From the NCBI GenBank assembly GCA_041493205.1, contig JBGPYM010000114.1:1-9342 (forward strand): 9,342 bases of DNA. The letters run 5' to 3'. The position numbers and the translations under genes are program-made. The notes beneath the pieces were generated by a model. It was not told the origin of the DNA and searched no databases. It saw only the letters and a list, made by a program, of their open reading frames with translations. Of the stretch, positions 5,517 through 9,342 are shown one piece after another. This stretch comes from JBGPYM01 sp041493205. Its GTDB lineage: Bacteria; Bacteroidota; Ignavibacteria; UBA10030; UBA6906. The first letter of the stretch is position 1; every line of letters starts with the position of its first letter.

Positions 5517-8462
5517 TTACCGCGAGACAATCCGGAACTCACCGGCCTTCCCGAGGAAAACGGCAAGGCGCCGGCCATCCCCCGCCGGGACGGTCTCTGC
5601 AGGCCGGGAAATCCCGCCAGGCCCGGATACGGAAACAACGCCGTTCTTCAATCGAGGGACGGAGACGTGCGCACTGACAGGGACATTGAGCGTCAGGGAG
5701 AACTCGTCTCCTGACCGCCATTCGACTGACACCTCCCCCTGAGGTGTCGGGACCTTGCCCCGGGCCCAGGCCAACCCGGCCGGGTGCGGGTCGACATTGA
5801 TGACCTTCCATCCGGGCGCGCCGGGCTTCACTCCGAGAATTTCTGCCGGCAGGAAATGCGTCGGACCCGCCGACCAACCGTGACAGAAGCTTCCTTTCGG
5901 CTCCCAGTATTCCCACCAGGTCGTGGCACCGCTCTCAAGCATTGCGCCCCAGTGTGTCCGGATATACTTCAGGGCACGGTCATGCATTCCTGCCCGCGCA
6001 AGGGCAATCAACATGGAGAATGCCGCGTACGGCGTGCCGATGAGGATGGCCGCCTCATGTCGTTCCATGAGTGCATCCAGAACCATCCCCGCGCTCCCAT
6101 CCGGTGCTGCCCCGAACTCGATTGCAAGGCAATTCGCCTGTTCGCTGACCCTGATATCGTTATCGCGCGTGTCGCGGAAACACGATTTCTGGTCGTCCCA
6201 GAGTATCGACCGCATGCCCGCCCGTGTGCGGACCGCAAGGGATTTCAGCCTGTCCGCTCCACCTGCGTGTCCGGCCGCCCCCGCCAGCGAGGCGGCTGCC
6301 GTGAGGGCTCCATAATAGAGGGCGTTGATGGCGGCCGATTCCCCCGAAGTGGTGACATCCGCCCAATCCACAAACAGCCAGGGGGGCAGGCCGCGCAGGA
6401 GGTCATGCGTGCTGCGGAACCGCTCAAAGAAGTCGATGGAGCGCTGAACGGACGGAAACAACTCTGTAACGGTGTCACGATCGCCCGTGAAATCATAGTA
6501 CTCGTTCAACGAAATCACCCAGAGCATCGTGTACGTCGGAAGCACGCCCCCGGGCCACCCTGCAGGGTACACGCCCCTCGTCAGGCCATCACCTGTCTGG
6601 GATTGGGCAATATGCCGCAGACCCTGCTTCATGAGGGCACGGTCGCCGAAGGCGTAGTAATTGACCAGGGCCTGAATCCGCGCATCCCCCCACCACTGCG
6701 CGCGTTCACGCCAGGGACAATCCACGTAGGCGTCTTCCATCGTGAGCTGCAACGTCCAGCGACCGATCTCCCATATCCTGTTCAGCAGCGCATCACTACA
6801 TTCGAATGCCCCCTTGTTCTCCACCGGATACGTCGAGAGGACAAGCGACACCGGCCCCACGCGCAGGGGACCGTGCAGATTGCGCAGATCCATCTGGAGG
6901 TACCGGAACGCCCGTTTCTCAAATGTCTGAAACCGCTGCGCTCCCTCTTTGCAAATGTACCGGTCGGCATAGTGAACTCCGGAGCGGTCCGGATTGACGA
7001 TCCCTTTCCCCTTCGAACCTGCCACGACGACCTCCCCCTCCACAGTGTGCAGGGCTTCAGCGTACCCCATGTCGATGATTTCCCCTCCGACCGCTCCCTC
7101 GACTGCGATGACAGGATATCCCGTAACTTCCTTTCCAAAATCCACCACCACATACCTGCCATGTTCTGCACCCGGCTGTACGATCGCAGGGGTACCGGGC
7201 ACAATAAATCCATCGATGGGTTCAATTGCCTTTCCGCGTCCCGCAAACCGCTCCTCTCTGCTCATGATCACTGACGGGTAGAGATGTTCGGCAGTCAGGC
7301 CTGCGGATGTCCAGCCGATCATCTCTCCTGTTTTCCCCTCGTAGTGACGATCGAATTCGAGTTCATGTTCGGGGGGGTATGCACGGTCGAATCCTTCCTG
7401 CACCGAAGAAGACGGAAACGGTCCGATAATCCTCCAGGGGCGGAGCGGGTCAGCGGTGCCGGGTGCCCCGGCCTGCGACCCGGAGAGAAGGAGCTCATTG
7501 TTTCCGGCGCCGTCGATCCGGAAGTAGAAATGCCACTGCCCTTCGCCCTGGACGATTTTAGCGAGAACGGTGTTCCACCCTTTGCGAAGGCGGACGGTGC
7601 CCGACTCCTGCTCCGGTGCGGGATCACGCGTCACGCAATGACTGATGACGAGTCCGCCGTTCACCCAGAGCTTTATCGCATCCTGACTCCCCGCGCGTAT
7701 CTCTGCGTCCGTCTCGCGGGGTGCATTGACAAATGTCACCAGGCAGGCCACGGCGTTGGATGGACTCCAGATCAGACGGAGGAGATCGACGTAATGGCCC
7801 GTCCGGGCGATCCCGAGCTCTCCGGAATCGATCACACGGTGTGCGGCGTACGGAATCTCCATCATCGCGGGAATTTCGCGCGGGACCAGATGTTGCCATG
7901 GATCCATGCCGGGAAGACCGAGGAGCGTGGCAGGTTCCCACGCGGCATCATCGAATCCGGGCAGATGCCACCCTTCGGGCGCTCTTCGGGCATCGTAGAC
8001 CTCCGGATATCCAAGCTGCAGATTCATGCGGGGGAGCGCCGTCTCCCAGGCTTCCGCGCGGCACACGCGCCAGGATGTGTCCGTCCCGAGCTGATGGACT
8101 GTTCCGTCCGACAATTGAATTCGTGCGTCGGCCAGCAACCCTCCGCGCCCGAGAATATAGGAGAACGTCCATTCGCCGTAATGATGGACCAATACCGCAA
8201 TCACGTTCTCACCCGGTTGAAGCCGGTCCGTAATATCCCACTCGTCGAGGCACTGCCACCGGGGATCGCATCGGGCAGGCCCGCGTGCGATGTGCACGCC
8301 GTTGATCCAGAGGCGGTACCGGCTGTCGGCGGTCATACGGATGCTGCCCCTGTGCGGACTGCTCTGGAGCAGGAACGACTTGCGGGCGTACAGATAGAAA
8401 TTCTTCGGTTTTTCCTCTCCGCGGCACCAGATCCATTGCGCCTGGAGATCGGGCTCTTTCAT
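5517..8462 (-). CDS. GH78-type alpha-L-rhamnosidase-like glycoside hydrolase
   Basis: This 981-residue enzyme should remove terminal alpha-L-rhamnose, or a similar sugar, by an inverting mechanism. Residues 1-135 form a rhamnosidase N-terminal jelly roll (AQWIWCRGEEKPKNFYLYAR, later LWINGVHIARGPAR). Residues about 205-330 form an extra carbohydrate-binding-like sandwich (DAIKLWVNGG, LRKGWNTVLAKIVQGEGQWH). Residues about 340-390 contain WRIIGPFP. After another beta domain comes the six-hairpin (alpha/alpha)6 barrel (about 550-875), then a C-terminal beta domain. In the barrel, DCPWRERAQWWGDA (581-594) supplies the likely general acid Glu586, and TTWWEYW (847-853) with the following HGWSAGP supplies the likely base Glu851, as in known GH78 enzymes. 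No signal peptide is visible, so it is probably intracellular. Its ATG forms an ATGA overlap with the stop of the sugar-binding protein gene. The stop is 4 bp from the stop of the converging URO-D gene. Substrate specificity is uncertain. Confidence 0.87.
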   Translation of the reverse strand: MKEPDLQAQWIWCRGEEKPKNFYLYARKSFLLQSSPHRGSIRMTADSRYRLWINGVHIARGPARCDPRWQCLDEWDITDRLQPGENVIAVLVHHYGEWTFSYILGRGGLLADARIQLSDGTVHQLGTDTSWRVCRAEAWETALPRMNLQLGYPEVYDARRAPEGWHLPGFDDAAWEPATLLGLPGMDPWQHLVPREIPAMMEIPYAAHRVIDSGELGIARTGHYVDLLRLIWSPSNAVACLVTFVNAPRETDAEIRAGSQDAIKLWVNGGLVISHCVTRDPAPEQESGTVRLRKGWNTVLAKIVQGEGQWHFYFRIDGAGNNELLLSGSQAGAPGTADPLRPWRIIGPFPSSSVQEGFDRAYPPEHELEFDRHYEGKTGEMIGWTSAGLTAEHLYPSVIMSREERFAGRGKAIEPIDGFIVPGTPAIVQPGAEHGRYVVVDFGKEVTGYPVIAVEGAVGGEIIDMGYAEALHTVEGEVVVAGSKGKGIVNPDRSGVHYADRYICKEGAQRFQTFEKRAFRYLQMDLRNLHGPLRVGPVSLVLSTYPVENKGAFECSDALLNRIWEIGRWTLQLTMEDAYVDCPWRERAQWWGDARIQALVNYYAFGDRALMKQGLRHIAQSQTGDGLTRGVYPAGWPGGVLPTYTMLWVISLNEYYDFTGDRDTVTELFPSVQRSIDFFERFRSTHDLLRGLPPWLFVDWADVTTSGESAAINALYYGALTAAASLAGAAGHAGGADRLKSLAVRTRAGMRSILWDDQKSCFRDTRDNDIRVSEQANCLAIEFGAAPDGSAGMVLDALMERHEAAILIGTPYAAFSMLIALARAGMHDRALKYIRTHWGAMLESGATTWWEYWEPKGSFCHGWSAGPTHFLPAEILGVKPGAPGWKVINVDPHPAGLAWARGKVPTPQGEVSVEWRSGDEFSLTLNVPVSAHVSVPRLKNGVVSVSGPGGISRPAETVPAGDGRRLAVFLGKAGEFRIVSR

Positions 8463-9342
8463 ACGGCAGGGTCAGGGCTTGATCTTTTCCGGCGATACGC
8501 GATGAACGCGAGTGGGACGAGAACCAGGATGCATACCGCAAGAAGAAATGCCACACTCCCGACAAAGGGCCGGGGGGACGGGACCTCGCGCCGGACCCGG
8601 ATGATCCTGTTGACCTCGTTCTCCATCATCTTCAATGACCGGGAGACGGTGGCCCGGCCAAGCAGAACCCTCCCCACCGCAAGCTCGAGCTGCGACTGGA
8701 GTGTATACGCGCTGACATACGGTCCCTGCTCGTAGGGCCACGTCACACTTGACGGAAGTTCATCAAGGAATACGTGATTCGACATCAGCGGCGTGGTGTG
8801 GTGATGGAGGAATGCATCGGATCGGGCGATCGGGCCGAACGCGGGGATGCTTGCGCCGTCCTCGTTCACAATCTGTTGCCCCTCTTCGCTCACCAGGTAC
8901 TTGAGAAATTCCCATGCCTCCATTTTTTTTCCGCTCTTCGCTGCGATGCTCATGACATGGACCGTTGCGGCCCCTTTTTTCATTCTCCCCCTCGGGAGCG
9001 GGGCGACATCCAGTACGCCGGCGGGGAGGGACCGCATGTACCAGGCCGCGGCCCACCGGCCGTTCGCGATCATCGACAACCGGCCCCCGGCCATCATATC
9101 GTCCCAGAGCAGGTTCTGTGCGAGCATATTCCAGGTGACATGGTATTTCTCCGAAAGATCCACTGCGAACTGGATCGCTCCAGCCGCCTCCGGCGATCCG
9201 ATCACGCACGAATCGAGCCGTTCATTCAGGATCCTCCCTCCGTTCTGTTCGATCAGCGTGGAGTAGATGATCTGCAGGTGGCAGCCGTAGCGCACGATCC
9301 TCCCGTCCGCATCGACCCTGGTGAGACGTTGCGCAGCGGCAA
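8459..9342 (-). CDS. ABC-type extracellular sugar-binding protein, partial, with C-terminal membrane anchor
   Basis: The last 293 or so residues of an extracellular solute-binding protein (family 1-like) are visible; the N-terminus lies beyond the window edge. The frame is open to 9342 and reads AAAQRLTRVDADGRIVRYGC, the usual 'ALT..D.DG...YG' segment of sugar-binding proteins, so the GTG at 9295 is internal and not a start. Further typical parts are NLLWDDMMAGGRLSMIANGRWA, LDVAPLPRGRMKKGAATVH, KKMEAWEFLKYLVSEEGQQ and a C-terminal helical part ending in LKMMENEVNRIIR. Unusually, the protein continues into a hydrophobic helix (coded by about 8566-8498, FVGSVAFLLAVCILVLVPLA) followed by YRRKRSS. 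This predicts a binding domain outside the membrane, tethered by a C-terminal helix with a positive cytoplasmic tail. It overlaps the rhamnosidase start as ATGA, suggesting joint production and a link between uptake and hydrolysis of a rhamnose-containing compound. Confidence 0.85.
   Translation of the reverse strand, partial: AAAQRLTRVDADGRIVRYGCHLQIIYSTLIEQNGGRILNERLDSCVIGSPEAAGAIQFAVDLSEKYHVTWNMLAQNLLWDDMMAGGRLSMIANGRWAAAWYMRSLPAGVLDVAPLPRGRMKKGAATVHVMSIAAKSGKKMEAWEFLKYLVSEEGQQIVNEDGASIPAFGPIARSDAFLHHHTTPLMSNHVFLDELPSSVTWPYEQGPYVSAYTLQSQLELAVGRVLLGRATVSRSLKMMENEVNRIIRVRREVPSPRPFVGSVAFLLAVCILVLVPLAFIAYRRKRSSPDPAV

Noticed and set aside
5513..5518. T-run between the converging URO-D and rhamnosidase genes as a terminator
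   Set aside because: No stable GC-rich stem precedes it on either strand.
5784..8735. Two long plus-strand open frames opposite the rhamnosidase gene (5784-7274 and 7284-8735)
   Set aside because: The minus-strand frame has clear GH78 motifs throughout; the plus-strand translations lack family features or ribosome-binding sites.
9293..9295. GTG as the start of the sugar-binding protein
   Set aside because: The frame is open to the window edge and the residues before it match the family's Leu-Thr ... Asp-Gly ... Tyr-Gly segment, so the gene is simply truncated.

Overview
This window is GC-rich bacterial DNA. It is almost fully coding and holds eight genes, two of them cut by the window edges. 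The mix is a Na+/solute symporter, a phytanoyl-CoA-type dioxygenase, a MtaA/CmuA-like URO-D protein, a GH78-type rhamnosidase, an ABC-type sugar-binding protein and a SatD/DUF3307 pair. It suggests a glycan-degrading heterotroph, perhaps an uncultured member of the FCB, PVC or a similar group. The phylum cannot be fixed from the sequence alone, and no rRNA, tRNA, CRISPR array, phage or insertion-sequence signature was seen.

Layout. The left block (1-2447) is transcribed leftward in the order PhyH-family dioxygenase (2447-1596), SatD-family protein (1615-950), DUF3307 membrane protein (859-110), then the first 22 codons of another protein (65 to beyond 1). The dioxygenase and SatD reading frames overlap by 20 bp. 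A strikingly AT-rich, palindrome-bearing spacer separates SatD from DUF3307. A 162-bp divergent promoter region (2448-2609) separates this block from a rightward pair: the SSS-family symporter (2610-4382) and a URO-D/MtaA-like protein (4379-5512), joined by an ATGA overlap. That pair meets, tail to tail with a 4-bp gap, a second leftward pair entering from the right edge: a sugar-binding protein with a C-terminal membrane anchor (beyond 9342 to 8459) and a 981-residue alpha-L-rhamnosidase-like enzyme (8462-5517), again joined by an ATGA overlap.

How the genes may work together. The right and middle genes look like a small catabolic locus: a glycosidase, two kinds of uptake function, and two enzymes (a Fe(II)/2-oxoglutarate dioxygenase and a zinc-dependent methyltransferase-like protein) that could trim or demethylate the released molecule. 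This is inference from neighbourhood. The least described part is the SatD/DUF3307 unit. The SatD protein has two Gly-Asp pairs with their aspartates exactly 44 residues apart, followed by further cyclase-like sequence and a C-terminal helix-turn-helix. This resembles a degenerate class III nucleotidyl cyclase palm fused to a DNA-binding domain. It sits beside a multi-pass membrane protein carrying conserved His/Asp motifs. That pair is the best candidate here for an undescribed regulatory or signalling system.
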